From Verrucomicrobiota bacterium (GTDB lineage: Bacteria; Verrucomicrobiota; Verrucomicrobiia; Limisphaerales; JACRJY01), in the NCBI GenBank assembly GCA_016235585.1, contig JACRJY010000060.1, forward strand, positions 1 to 41,328: a DNA stretch of 41,328 bases, written 5' to 3'. Positions 17,194-25,807 of the stretch are shown in pieces (position 1 is the first letter of the stretch; each line of letters starts with the position of its first letter). The position numbers were made by a program, and so were the translations under genes. The notes under the pieces were generated by a model. That model did no database searches, was not told where the DNA came from, and worked only from the letters and a program-made list of their open reading frames with translations.

Positions 17194-18624
17194 ATGGCAA
17201 AGACGATCCTGGTCATTGACGACGACGCCGAATACTGCGCGATGATGGCGCAGTTTCTGGAGGCCCATGGCTGGCAGACGCTGCAGGCGACGGACGGCAC
17301 GCTGGGGTTCCGGCTCGTGCTCAAGCAGCGCCCGGCGGTGATCCTCTGCGATCTGCTCATGCCGCGCTGCAACGGCTTCCACCTCTGCCGCCTCGTCCGC
17401 CAGCAGCCGGAGCTGCGCGACACCAAAATCATCCTCTCCAGCGGTCGCGATTACCCGGTGGATCACCAGAACGCGCTGGACGCCGGGGCGGATGATTATC
17501 TGGTCAAGCCGTTCGTGCAGAGCCGCATCCTGGCGGCGCTGGAGCGGTTGTTGAACCCGCCCCCGGCCGCGCCCCCGGGTTCCGCAAGTTTCTCCAGCCC
17601 GTATGAGCCACCGGTGGCCACGCCGCCGGAAGATTCCCCCGCCGCACCGGGGCCGGTGCTCATCCGGTTCTGGGGGGTGCGCGGCTCGCTGCCGACGCCG
17701 GGGCCGGGCACGGTCATCTACGGCGGCAACACGACGTGCGTCGAGGTGCGCGCGGACGGGGAGATCATCATCCTCGACGCGGGCAGCGGCCTGCGCCCGC
17801 TGGGCAAGCAGCTCGTGGCGGAGTTCAAAGATCGCCCGCTCCGCGCCACGCTGCTGCTCTCGCACACGCACTGGGATCACATCCAGGGCTTTCCGTTTTT
17901 CATCCCCGCCTACAATCCGAAGAACCACCTGCGCGTCGTCGGCTTCGAGGGGGCGAAGGAGGGGTTGCAGACGATCCTCTCGTCACAGATGGAAAGCCCC
18001 TACTTTCCGGTGAGCATGAGGCAGATGCCCAGCAACATCGTGGTCGAGGAACTGCGCGAATTGAAGTTTCAGGTCGGCCCCGTCGAGGTGCTGGCGGCCT
18101 TTGCCAATCATCCCGGCATCTGCGTGGGCTACCGGCTCAACACCAGCGCAGGCTCCATCGCGTTCTTCCCCGACAACGAGCCGCACATGAGGCTGCGCGG
18201 CAAGACCTCCGCGGACGGCGCCGCCCAGGCGCAGGAGCAGGAGGGGGAGACCGGGCGGCGGGTGCGGATTTCCCAGGCGCTCGACTTCGCGCAGCAGCAG
18301 GATCAGCGGCTGATCGAATTCATCCGCGGCGTGGACGTGCTGATCATTGATTCCCAATATGACGACACCGAGTATGAATCCCACGTCGGCTGGGGACACG
18401 GCTGCCTGGACGACGTGGTCTCGTTGAGCCTGATGGCGGGGGTGAAGCGGCTTTACCTCTTCCACCACGACCCCGACCACGACGACCAGCAAATCGCGAA
18501 AATGGAGCAGTGGGCGCGCGACCTGGTGGCCATGCACGGCGATGCGCTGCACGTCGAGGCCGCGCGCGAGGGGCTGGAAATCGTCCTGCCACCCAAGACG
18601 GCGGATGCCGGGGCGCCGGAGTGA
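17194..18624 (+). CDS. Response-regulator receiver fused to metallo-beta-lactamase-fold domain
   Basis: A protein of 476 residues. The receiver domain covers residues 1-120: acidic pair D9-D10-D11 ('VIDDDAEYC'), acceptor D53 in 'ILCDLLMP', and K105 in 'DYLVKPF'. A Pro/Ala/Ser linker (about 120-155) leads to a metallo-hydrolase domain: 'FWGVRGSLPTPG', 'YGGNTTCVEV', the metal motif 'SHTHWDHIQGF' (HxHxDH at 224-229), 'DNEPHM', and a C-terminal 'LFHHDPDHDD'. This output domain belongs to the phosphodiesterase/ribonuclease Z-like branch of the fold; its substrate (cyclic nucleotide, RNA or other) is unknown. ATG 17194 is chosen because it begins the receiver exactly. It lies 90 bp after the hybrid kinase whose HPt domain could phosphorylate D53. 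Confidence 0.9.
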   Translation: MAKTILVIDDDAEYCAMMAQFLEAHGWQTLQATDGTLGFRLVLKQRPAVILCDLLMPRCNGFHLCRLVRQQPELRDTKIILSSGRDYPVDHQNALDAGADDYLVKPFVQSRILAALERLLNPPPAAPPGSASFSSPYEPPVATPPEDSPAAPGPVLIRFWGVRGSLPTPGPGTVIYGGNTTCVEVRADGEIIILDAGSGLRPLGKQLVAEFKDRPLRATLLLSHTHWDHIQGFPFFIPAYNPKNHLRVVGFEGAKEGLQTILSSQMESPYFPVSMRQMPSNIVVEELRELKFQVGPVEVLAAFANHPGICVGYRLNTSAGSIAFFPDNEPHMRLRGKTSADGAAQAQEQEGETGRRVRISQALDFAQQQDQRLIEFIRGVDVLIIDSQYDDTEYESHVGWGHGCLDDVVSLSLMAGVKRLYLFHHDPDHDDQQIAKMEQWARDLVAMHGDALHVEAAREGLEIVLPPKTADAGAPE

Positions 18625-18788
18625 ACTGGAACTGCGGAACAAGCCCGACTCCGGAGATGAATTTTTCCGCCAGAACTCGCCCGCCCAGTTGCCTCGGATT
18701 TGTTGTTCCCTTTTCACGTGGAGGGGGTAGGATGCCGCTCCGTTAGTTTCAGTTTTCCAAACCCTGAACCTAGAATTGAAATAATATT

Positions 18789-19754
18789 ATGCCGCTGACC
18801 CACACGACCGACCTGTTCGCCAAGGCCCTCAAGGGCAAATACGCCCTCGGCGCGTTCAACGTGAACAACATGGAGTTCATCCAGGCCATCGTCGAGGCCG
18901 CCGAGGAGGAAAAGGCCCCGCTGATGCTCCAAATCTCCAAGGGCGCGCGCGACTACGCCAACCCCGTCTATCTCAAGAAACTTATCGAGGCCGCCGTGAG
19001 CCTCTCGACCATCCCCATCGCCGTCCACCTCGACCACGGCGACACCTTCGAGCTGTGCAAGCAGTGCATTGACGAGGGCTTTACCAGCGTGATGATTGAC
19101 GCCTCGCACGATCCTTTCGAGAAGAACGTCGAGGTCTGCCGCAAGGTCGTGGACTACGCCCACAAGCACAACTGCGTGGTCGAAGGCGAACTCGGCATGC
19201 TCGTCGGCGCGCAGCACGACGACGGTGAGGAAGGCGGCTCCTATTCCAAGGGCGGCTGCTACACCCATCCGCAGGAGGCGGTGGATTTCGTCAAGCAGTC
19301 CGGCGTGGATTCGCTCGCCGTTGCCATCGGCAATTCCCACGGAGCCTACAAGTTCAAGGGCGAGCAGCACCTTGACCTCGAACGCCTCAAGGCCATCAAG
19401 AAGGCCCTGCTCGACGCCGGCATGGGCGACTACCCGCTCGTGCTCCACGGGGCCAGCTCGGTGCCGAAGGACTTGGCGGAGAAAATCAACAAATACGGCG
19501 GCGGCATGGGCACGGACACCGCCGGCGTGCCGGAGGCGGACATCGAGATCGCCCGCCGCGTGGGCTGCACCAAGGTGAACATTGACACCGACCTGCGCCT
19601 AGCGATGACCGCCGCCATCCGCGAAGTGCTCTGGACCAAGCCCAAGGAGTTTGATCCCCGCAAGTATCTCGGCCCCGCGCGCAAGGCCGTGAAGGAACTC
19701 GTGCGCCACAAGCTCAAGAACGTCCTCTGCTGCGCCGGCCACGCGTTTGACTGA
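18789..19754 (+). CDS. fba: Class II fructose-bisphosphate aldolase
   Basis: A 321-residue zinc-dependent enzyme that cleaves fructose 1,6-bisphosphate into DHAP and glyceraldehyde 3-phosphate. Family motifs: 'YALGAFNVNNME' near the N-terminus, the zinc/catalytic segment 'VHLDHGDTFELCK', 'VEGELGMLVGAQHDDG', 'AIGNSHGAYKF' (zinc histidine), 'VLHGASSVP' (zinc histidine and phosphate contacts) and 'VNIDTDLRLA' (phosphate binding). The length and the closely spaced His motifs match the shorter class II type. The start lacks a Shine-Dalgarno. A TAGGAT at 18728-18733 with TTGTTC upstream may be a promoter, but the spacing is poor (19 bp). A strong terminator follows, so it is probably a single-gene unit. 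Confidence 0.95.
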   Translation: MPLTHTTDLFAKALKGKYALGAFNVNNMEFIQAIVEAAEEEKAPLMLQISKGARDYANPVYLKKLIEAAVSLSTIPIAVHLDHGDTFELCKQCIDEGFTSVMIDASHDPFEKNVEVCRKVVDYAHKHNCVVEGELGMLVGAQHDDGEEGGSYSKGGCYTHPQEAVDFVKQSGVDSLAVAIGNSHGAYKFKGEQHLDLERLKAIKKALLDAGMGDYPLVLHGASSVPKDLAEKINKYGGGMGTDTAGVPEADIEIARRVGCTKVNIDTDLRLAMTAAIREVLWTKPKEFDPRKYLGPARKAVKELVRHKLKNVLCCAGHAFD

Positions 19755-19789
19755 TTTCCACGGGCTTCGGCAAGCTCCTTCCCGGCAGC

Positions 19790-19822
19790 AAAGACGCGAC
19801 GGCAAAACCGTCGCGTCTTTTT
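19790..19822 (+). terminator. Rho-independent terminator after fba
   Basis: A perfect 13-bp stem (19790-19802 and 19808-19820) with a 5-nt loop, CAAAA, ends in a T-tract. It lies 36 bp after the fba stop. Confidence 0.85.
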
Positions 19823-19854
19823 CATTGGCCGGAAGTCGCCTTGAAAAACCAAAA

Positions 19855-19892
19855 CCGGGATTGGCGGCCAGAGGATGGCCTACCAATCCCGG
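19855..19892. repeat. Palindromic element in the gap between fba and the zinc-ribbon gene
   Basis: Perfect 10-bp arms CCGGGATTGG/CCAATCCCGG (19855-19864 and 19883-19892) enclose an inner 5-bp stem GGCCA/TGGCC. A related-looking, less regular segment follows at 19914-19960. The rest of the gap up to 20105 (about 350 bp in all) holds no gene or RNA that I recognise. Confidence 0.5.
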
Positions 19893-20105
19893 GGAATTTT
19901 CGGAATTAGCACACAGTGGGCTACAGAGGTTTCCCAGCCCTGGCTGTGCCTACCAGGACTGAAAATCAAACGGGCAATCAAAGAACAGGTTATTACTTTG
20001 CCCAAAAATCTTGCGTAACCGCACGCACTACACCACGGGCGGCGGACCGTGTCAATCCCCATGTGCAAGTATTATTTCCGCTGCTGCGGCGCATTAACAG
20101 GCGCG

Positions 20106-20402
20106 TCAGCCGCCGAACAGCTTCTTCAACTGGTCGCGCGCCGCCGCCTCGCGCGGGCTGGCGGCCTCACCGCCCCGGAACGCACGCCGGGCGTGGTCGA
20201 ACCACTCGCAGAAATTCCCCACGTGCTTCTCGAACACCGGCTCGGCCCGGCGCTCGCGGCACTGCTGGGCGGCGCGCGGATCGTAGTGCAGGCAGTTGAG
20301 GCAGACGCGCAGATCGGCCCCGCAGCCGTGGCAGCTCTCGCTGCGGCCGGGGTTGCCCGCGAGCGTCCACTCCCAGCCGCACTTGTGGCAGTGACGATTC
20401 AT
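20106..20402 (-). CDS. Small zinc-ribbon protein
   Basis: A 98-residue protein. Two CxxC-type knuckles are clear: 'CHKCGWEW' at residues 5-8 and 'CHGCGAD' at 24-27, followed by further cysteines in 'LRVCLNCLHYDP', so one or two structural zinc sites are expected. The second half is helical and charged ('PVFEKHVGNFCEWFDH', then 'AASPREAAARDQLKKLFGG'). The layout suggests a nucleic-acid-binding or complex-assembly protein; no named family. A TATCCT box ends 6 nt before the ATG. Confidence 0.75.
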   Translation of the reverse strand: MNRHCHKCGWEWTLAGNPGRSESCHGCGADLRVCLNCLHYDPRAAQQCRERRAEPVFEKHVGNFCEWFDHARRAFRGGEAASPREAAARDQLKKLFGG

Positions 20403-20408
20403 GCGGCG

Positions 20409-20437
20409 AGGATAACCGAAAGCGGGCGGCGGGCTAA
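20409..20437 (-). promoter_or_regulatory. Putative promoter of the zinc-ribbon gene, leaderless spacing
   Basis: On the minus strand TTAGCC (20437-20432, weak), a 17-bp spacer and TATCCT (20414-20409), then 6 nt to the ATG at 20402. Confidence 0.35.
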
Positions 20438-20520
20438 CCCAAAAAATGCGTGAACTTCTCGCGCTGCCGCTCGTTCACCTTGGTCAGGGCCGGTTGTTCG
20501 CGGCTTGCTCCGTGCGAACT
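20434..20520 (-). pseudogene. Possible 3' remnant of an unknown gene
   Basis: An open stretch of 28 codons between two stops ends '...LTKVNERQREKFTHFLG'. It reads like the C-terminus of a protein, but no start or upstream body exists. Weak evidence; chance is possible. Confidence 0.15.
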
Positions 20521-20555
20521 TCAGGGTTATTGAAGTGCCGCTGGTTCATGCGTTG

Positions 20556-20584
20556 GCGGGCGGGCCACCTCGGTGCCCGCCCGC
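20556..20584. repeat. GC hairpin upstream of trpF
   Basis: A perfect 10-bp stem GCGGGCGGGC/GCCCGCCCGC (20556-20565 and 20575-20584) with a 9-nt loop. It is about 75 bp before the trpF start and has no T-tract or leader peptide with tandem Trp codons. It therefore looks like one of the window's palindromic repeats rather than a trp attenuator. Confidence 0.5.
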
Positions 20585-20659
20585 GAACTGCTCATGTCAC
20601 CTCCACCGTTTGTGTGGAGCGGCGCAGGCCGCGCGGGAAAACTTGAAACTAACTGTTCA

Positions 20660-21295
20660 ATGCGCTTGCGCGTAAAAATCTGCGGCATCACGAATGTCGG
20701 CGACGCCCTCGCGGCGGTGGACGCCGGGGCGGACGCGCTTGGCTTCATGTTTTACGAGGCCAGCCCGCGCCATCTCACCACCGAGGCCGCCGCGAAGATC
20801 ATCCGCCAGCTCCCGCCGTTCGTCGCGAAGGTCGGCGTGTTCGTGAACGCACCCGTAGAGGCGATTCACCGCACAGTCGAGGCGTGCGGCCTTGACACAC
20901 TGCAGCTTCACGGCGAGGAGACGCCGGAATTTTGCCGCCAATTTCCAAGGCTGAAAGTGGTGAAGGCGTTTCGCATCAAGGACGCCACTTCGCTCTCATC
21001 CCTGCCGCCTTACGAGACGGATGCGTGGCTGCTGGACAGCTTCGTGCCCGGCAAACCGGGTGGCACGGGAGAAAAATTCAACTGGGAGCTGGCCTGCGAG
21101 GCGAAGGAATCAGGCCGGCCCGTCATCCTCGCCGGTGGCCTGACGCCGGAAAACATCGCCGAAGCGATTCACGAAGTGTGGCCGTTCGGCGTGGATGTTT
21201 CCAGCGGCGTCGAGTCCGCGCCGGGCAAAAAAGATCACGCGCGGATCCGCGACTTCATCGCCGCCGTGCGCGGCATCGAGGCGGAGCAGTTTTGA
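20660..21295 (+). CDS. trpF: Phosphoribosylanthranilate isomerase
   Basis: A 211-residue (beta/alpha)8 enzyme that converts N-(5'-phosphoribosyl)anthranilate to CdRP in tryptophan biosynthesis. Catalytic residues are visible: C8 in 'KICGITN' and D179 in 'GVDVSSGVE'. Other family marks are 'GADALGFMFYEASPR' (phosphate end), 'LDTLQLHGEE', 'WLLDSFVPGKPGGTG' and 'VILAGGLTPENI'. The ATG at 20660 is chosen because it places 'MRLRVKICG' at the family start; there is no clear Shine-Dalgarno. No other trp gene lies in the window, so trpF stands alone here. Confidence 0.95.
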   Translation: MRLRVKICGITNVGDALAAVDAGADALGFMFYEASPRHLTTEAAAKIIRQLPPFVAKVGVFVNAPVEAIHRTVEACGLDTLQLHGEETPEFCRQFPRLKVVKAFRIKDATSLSSLPPYETDAWLLDSFVPGKPGGTGEKFNWELACEAKESGRPVILAGGLTPENIAEAIHEVWPFGVDVSSGVESAPGKKDHARIRDFIAAVRGIEAEQF

Positions 21296-21393
21296 GCTTC
21301 CACTCCGGCCCCTTTGGCCGGCGGCAGAAATTGTTACTGGCGAAGAAACCCGACGACGTTGGGCGTTCGCCGGCGAGCCTGTGCGCGGCGGGT

Positions 21394-24312
21394 TCATCGG
21401 ATGGTCACGAAATCGTTGTGATTGAAGAGCACCATCACGAGGTTTTCGCGGGCGCGCTGGGCGGGTGAAACCGGCTTCGCGGCGGGCTTCGGAGCTTCGG
21501 CTGGTTTCGCCGCAGCCATTTTGTTGATGGTCGCTGGTGTGGCGGCAACGGGCATGACCTCCGAAGTCTTCACCGACTTCTGCGCGACCGGCTTCGTCTG
21601 CAACGCCGTTTGCTGCTTCAGGAAATCCACGCACAACTTTGCCTCCTCCTTCGTCGGCTTGCGCGCGAGCACGCGTTCGTAGGCGGCGGTGATGAACTTC
21701 GTATCGTCGTTGCCGGCTTTCGCAGTGAGTGTTTCCGCCAGCACGTCGGCCTGGGTGAAGGTGAGTTCACTGTTCGCCATCGCGAGCGCCTGGTGCGGCA
21801 TCACGGTCACGGGGCGCGAGTAGCATTCCACCGGATTCGGCCCGTCGAAAATCTTGATGAACTCCACTTCCTTCTCCGGCGCGATGCGCAAATAGACGCT
21901 GCGGCGCTTCGAGGTGAGGCCGAGTTTGTTGTCAATGTCCGGCCCGCCCATCGCGAGGTCGAGGCTGCCGCTGATGTGCAGGACGTTGTCGCGCACGGCC
22001 TCGGCTTCCATGCGGCGCGAGTTCATGCGCCAGAGATAAACGTTGTCGCGGTCGAGCTTCGCGCTCGCGGCGTCGGGCGTGGAGGCCAGACGGTAGGTGC
22101 TGCTCGTCACGATAAGGCGGTGGAGGTGTTTCTGGGACCACGCGCCTGGGACCGCCGGCGTCTCGCCGGCTCGTGTCTCAAAACCTGCCGGCGAGACGCC
22201 GGCGGTCCCAGACATCAGCTCCGCCGCGAGCCAGTCGAGCAACTGCGGGTGCGAGGGCGGCTGGCCGTTGCGACCGAACTCATTCAGCGTCGGCACGAGG
22301 CCGCGGCCAAAGTGATGCGCCCAGATATGATTCACGGCCACGCGCGCGGTGAGCGGGTTGTCCTTGTTCGCAAACCACTGCGCGAGCGCGAGCCGGCGAC
22401 CGGTGCTAGTCGGTGGGAAAGCCTCGAACTTGTTCGGCGCGTAGGCCGTGGTGACGGGTGCGGTCAAATCCTTGTCGGCCTTGGCCATCGCCTTCTCGGC
22501 GGTGGCGAGCGTCTTCTTCGCGGCGGCCATCGTCTTGTCGGTCTTGGCGGCTTTCATCGCGGTCTCGGCTTCCGTGAGCGCGAGGCGGGATTCGAGCACG
22601 GCGGCCTTGCGCTGGGCCACGACGGCGGCCTCGGCGGCCTGCTTCCACTCGGTCGAATTCTTCTTCGACTCCAGTTTTTCCGCCGCGAGCGTGGCTTTGA
22701 AGCAATTCACCCGCGCCTCGGCGAGCGCGACGTTGCGTTCGGCGTCGGGGATGGTCTTGGCTGCGGGCAACGGCTTGAGTTGCGGCGGCAACTTCGCGAC
22801 GGCGGCGGCGGCGGCGCGCGCAACGGTCTTGGGCACGGCCTTTTTCTTTTCATCAGCCTTGGCGCCGGCCTGGAGTTCCCTCAGATGCTCACGCGCCTGT
22901 TCCAACGATTTTTCAGCCGCAGCGAGGTCTTCATTCACCACGAACTCGCGCTTGTCCGGGCGCACGGCCAGCGGCGGCAACGTCACGGGTTTGGCCGCGT
23001 AATTCGCGCCGAAGATGCGCGGGAGGTTGGGCTGGATGACCTCGTTGGTGAGGCGACGCCGCTCATCGCCGCGCGCGAGGATGTAAGTCACCGGCGCCAT
23101 GGTTGCGTCGTAGGCGCGCACGAGGCCGTCGCCGGTTTTCTCCGTGTCCACCGTGCCGGGCACGCGGTCGGTGCGAACCTGGTGCCCCTCGAAGATGGAG
23201 CGCACTTCGTAATACTCGCGCTGCGAAATGGGGTCATACATGTGGTCGTGACACTTCGCGCAGTTCATCGTCACGCCTTGGAACGCCTGGAAGGTGTGGC
23301 CGATGGTGTTCTCCAGCCAGCGCTCGCGGGAGAGGAGATTGAAATTGCGGACGAGGAAGCCGGTGGCGCGCAGCGCGGACTCGTCGGTGGGCGCGAGTTC
23401 ATCGGCGGCGAGCATCTCCATCAGCATGCGGTCGTAGCCGCGGTCGGCGTTGAGCGACTCGATGATCCAATCGCGCCAGCGCCAGATGTGCGGCTTGCTG
23501 TCGCGCGGGACGTTTTGGTAGCCGGTCCAGTCGGAGTAACGCCACACGTCCATCCAATGCCGCGCCCAGCGCTCGCCGTAGCGCGGCGAATCGAGCAGAC
23601 GATCCACGGCCCTCTCGTAGGCGTCGGCGGACTTGTCGGCGAGAAACGCGCTCATCTCCTCGGGCGTGGGCGAGAGGCCGATGAGATCGAGGTAAACGCG
23701 GCGGAGCAAAACTTCCCTCGACGCCTCGGGACGCGGCTTGAGTCCGCGTGCCTGATGTTCCTTCGCGATGAAAGCATCAATCGAATTGCGAATGACGAAT
23801 GGCGAATTGCGAATCTGCGGCACGGCTGGCCGCTGCACCGGCTCGAACGGTTTCCAGCGATAGGCCGCGAGCGCCTTCGTCCACTCGACAAGTTTCTTTT
23901 TGCCATCGACGAGTTCCTTCTTCGTCGGAACGTCCTTGGCGTTGCCCGGCGCATGGCCGAGGAGCAGTTCCGTTTCGTTGCTCGCACCGTCGCCGTCCGC
24001 ATCCTCCTTTGCGATCTCGGCCAGCCGGTGCGGGATGTCGAGTTTCCTGCCCGCCTTCGCCGCCTCCTCGCCGAGTTTGCGCAGGCGGTCGCCGAACGGA
24101 TTGTGCGGAAACTCCGCGAGCGTCTCGGGATGTTTGTTTTCGCTCGGCAGATGGCAGGTGGTGCAGGCGTTGAGCGACTTGGGCAGGAACTTGTCGTAAT
24201 GCTTTACCAGTGCCGTCTTGTTGGCCGAAGTGGCGGAGGCGGTCAATGCAAACACGGCCACGACGCCGAAGGAGGCGACACAGCGGAGCCAGCCATGTTG
24301 GAACTGAAGCAT
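21394..24312 (-). CDS. Large secreted PSD1/DUF1549-DUF1553 cytochrome-type protein with in-frame palindrome insertion
   Basis: A protein of 972 residues. A Sec signal (residues 1-29) precedes a short haem-binding-like region with CxxCH at 50-54. The DUF1549 (PSCyt2) domain (about 175-390) carries 'LLRRVYLDLIGLSPTPEEM' and a second CxxCH in 'MNCAKCHDHMYDP'. An Ala/Lys-rich coiled-coil insertion (about 450-610) follows. The DUF1553 (PSD1) domain begins near 'GRRLALAQWFANKDNPLTAR', with 'VAVNHIWAHHFGRGLVPT', 'LHRLIVTSSTYR' and 'MPHQALAMANS'. Such proteins are hallmarks of Planctomycetes and Verrucomicrobia and are expected in the periplasm; their substrate is unknown. Between 'LLDWLAAELM' and 'WSQKHLHRL' about 22 extra residues ('GTAGVSPAGFETRAGE...') come from the palindrome at 22146-22211. 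No start better than 24312 was found. Confidence 0.9.
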   Translation of the reverse strand: MLQFQHGWLRCVASFGVVAVFALTASATSANKTALVKHYDKFLPKSLNACTTCHLPSENKHPETLAEFPHNPFGDRLRKLGEEAAKAGRKLDIPHRLAEIAKEDADGDGASNETELLLGHAPGNAKDVPTKKELVDGKKKLVEWTKALAAYRWKPFEPVQRPAVPQIRNSPFVIRNSIDAFIAKEHQARGLKPRPEASREVLLRRVYLDLIGLSPTPEEMSAFLADKSADAYERAVDRLLDSPRYGERWARHWMDVWRYSDWTGYQNVPRDSKPHIWRWRDWIIESLNADRGYDRMLMEMLAADELAPTDESALRATGFLVRNFNLLSRERWLENTIGHTFQAFQGVTMNCAKCHDHMYDPISQREYYEVRSIFEGHQVRTDRVPGTVDTEKTGDGLVRAYDATMAPVTYILARGDERRRLTNEVIQPNLPRIFGANYAAKPVTLPPLAVRPDKREFVVNEDLAAAEKSLEQAREHLRELQAGAKADEKKKAVPKTVARAAAAAVAKLPPQLKPLPAAKTIPDAERNVALAEARVNCFKATLAAEKLESKKNSTEWKQAAEAAVVAQRKAAVLESRLALTEAETAMKAAKTDKTMAAAKKTLATAEKAMAKADKDLTAPVTTAYAPNKFEAFPPTSTGRRLALAQWFANKDNPLTARVAVNHIWAHHFGRGLVPTLNEFGRNGQPPSHPQLLDWLAAELMSGTAGVSPAGFETRAGETPAVPGAWSQKHLHRLIVTSSTYRLASTPDAASAKLDRDNVYLWRMNSRRMEAEAVRDNVLHISGSLDLAMGGPDIDNKLGLTSKRRSVYLRIAPEKEVEFIKIFDGPNPVECYSRPVTVMPHQALAMANSELTFTQADVLAETLTAKAGNDDTKFITAAYERVLARKPTKEEAKLCVDFLKQQTALQTKPVAQKSVKTSEVMPVAATPATINKMAAAKPAEAPKPAAKPVSPAQRARENLVMVLFNHNDFVTIR
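22146..22211. repeat. Perfect 25-bp inverted repeat inserted in frame in the PSD1 gene
   Basis: Arms 22146-22170 and 22187-22211 are perfectly complementary over 25 bp around a 16-nt loop. The 66-bp element (22 codons) keeps the frame and encodes a Gly/Ser/Pro/Glu-rich loop. Comparison with normal PSD1 domains puts it where no insertion is expected. Confidence 0.85.
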
Positions 24313-24421
24313 GGGATTGCGACGGATTTTGACTGGTTTCCCGCATCAGTTATTCGGGCAACGAACAACTTCGGCACCGTCAGCCCTGCAACTCATCGCC
24401 ATTTTGAAAATGCGGGTTGGT

Positions 24422-25798
24422 TCAGCTCACCAGATACTCGCGCGGGTCAGTGACGCGCCCCGTGATGGCGCTGGCGGCGACGGTTGCGGGCGAGGCGAGA
24501 TAGACTTCGCTTTCCTTGCTGCCCATGCGGCCGGGGAAGTTGCGGTTCGTCGCACTGATGCATTTGAGGCCGCCCTGGTTCATGCGGCCAAAGGTGTCCA
24601 CCGGGCCGCCGAGGCAGGCGGAGCAGCCGGCGTTTTCAGTCATGCGCACGCCGGCGGCTTCGAGGATTTGCCAAATGGTTTCGTTGCCCCAGCGCGTTGT
24701 TTGCAGCTCGTGGACAATCTCCGGCGTCGCGGGCACGCCGAAGGTGTCAATGCTCACCTTGTGGCCGCGCAGCACGCGCGCGACCTCGATGAAGTCGCTG
24801 GTCTTGCCGCCGGTGCAGGAGCCGACGTAGGCGCGGTCGAGCTTCATGCCGTTCATCTGCCTGGCGGTCTTGCGCTGGCCGGGGTCGGGATGGCACGCAA
24901 CGGTCGGCTCCAATTTGCTGAGGTCAATGACCGTCTCGTAAACGAACTTCTGGTCGCGATCCACCTCGACGGGTTCGTAGCTGGTCTTCGTGCCGTTCAA
25001 GCGGGTGCGAGCCTCGACATACTCGGCGGTGCGCGCGTCGAACTCGAAGATGGCGTTCTTGCCGCCGGCCTCGATGGCCATGTTCGCGATGGTCATGCGG
25101 TCGTCCATCGAGAGCGTGGCGATGCCGGGGCCGTCGAACTGCATCGCACGGTAGGTCGCGCCGTCGAAGCCGATTTCGCCGATGCAATGGAGGATGACGT
25201 CCTTGGCCATCACGCCGGGCTGGAGCTTGCCTTCGAGGCGGAAGCGCATTGTCTCGGGCACCTTGATGAGCAGTTTGCCTGTGCCCATGACGAAGCCCGC
25301 GTCGGTGTTGCCGATGCCGGTGGCGAACTCGTTGAACGCGCCGGCCATGCAGGTGTGTGAGTCGGTGCCGAAGAGCACTTCGCCGGGGCGCGTGTGGCCC
25401 TTGGCGGGGAGCGCGGTGTGGCAGACGCCGGCGTAGTGGGAGCCGTATTGGCGCTTGGTGTTGCCCTTCGAGGCGTCGAACTTCCACGAGCCGTTCGGGT
25501 CGTCAATCACGTCGTAGAAGTAAGGCAGGCCCTGCTCGCGCACGAAGTCGCGGAGGATGTCCACGTTGCGGTTGGACATCGAGTCCGCGGTGAAGATGTA
25601 GTGGTCGGGGATGATGACGACGCGCTGCTTGTCCCAAACCCTGGCGGCCTGGCCAAACTCGCGCTTGAACACGCCAATGGTCCCGGGGCCGCACACGTCG
25701 TGCGTCATCAGGACATCGGCCTTCACCCAGATGTTGTCGCCCGCCTGCACAGAGGCTTTGCCGGAAGCGCGGGCGAGAAGTTTTTCAGTCAGCGTCAT
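24422..25798 (-). CDS. leuC: 3-isopropylmalate/homoaconitate dehydratase large subunit (LeuC-type)
   Basis: A 458-residue aconitase-family enzyme. The 4Fe-4S ligands are visible: C328 in 'YVGSCTGGKTSD', and C392 and C395 in 'ENAGCSACLGG'. Other family marks are 'VIIPDHYIFTADSMSNRN', 'GTDSHTCMAGAFNEFATG', 'MTIANMAIEAGG' and 'SATNRNFPGRMGS', the substrate/iron-loop segment. It belongs to the short LeuC-like group (isopropylmalate, homoaconitate or related dehydratase); leucine biosynthesis is the most likely role. The small subunit leuD is not adjacent, so it must lie elsewhere. The ATG at 25798 gives MTLTEKLLARASG, a family-typical start. It ends about 110 bp from the PSD1 gene start, a gap holding nothing recognisable. 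Confidence 0.92.
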   Translation of the reverse strand: MTLTEKLLARASGKASVQAGDNIWVKADVLMTHDVCGPGTIGVFKREFGQAARVWDKQRVVIIPDHYIFTADSMSNRNVDILRDFVREQGLPYFYDVIDDPNGSWKFDASKGNTKRQYGSHYAGVCHTALPAKGHTRPGEVLFGTDSHTCMAGAFNEFATGIGNTDAGFVMGTGKLLIKVPETMRFRLEGKLQPGVMAKDVILHCIGEIGFDGATYRAMQFDGPGIATLSMDDRMTIANMAIEAGGKNAIFEFDARTAEYVEARTRLNGTKTSYEPVEVDRDQKFVYETVIDLSKLEPTVACHPDPGQRKTARQMNGMKLDRAYVGSCTGGKTSDFIEVARVLRGHKVSIDTFGVPATPEIVHELQTTRWGNETIWQILEAAGVRMTENAGCSACLGGPVDTFGRMNQGGLKCISATNRNFPGRMGSKESEVYLASPATVAASAITGRVTDPREYLVS

Positions 25799-25807
25799 GG
25801 TTTGAAA

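Noticed and set aside
20000..20060. tRNA-like end in the fba to zinc-ribbon gap (…ACTACACCA)
   Set aside because: No cloverleaf can be folded around it on either strand.
20556..20659. trp attenuator before trpF
   Set aside because: There is a strong hairpin but no leader peptide with Trp codons, no alternative stem and no T-tract.
21610..24453. Long plus-strand open frame opposite the PSD1 gene
   Set aside because: Low-complexity Arg/His/Glu-rich translation with no domain; the minus strand holds clear DUF1549/DUF1553 motifs.
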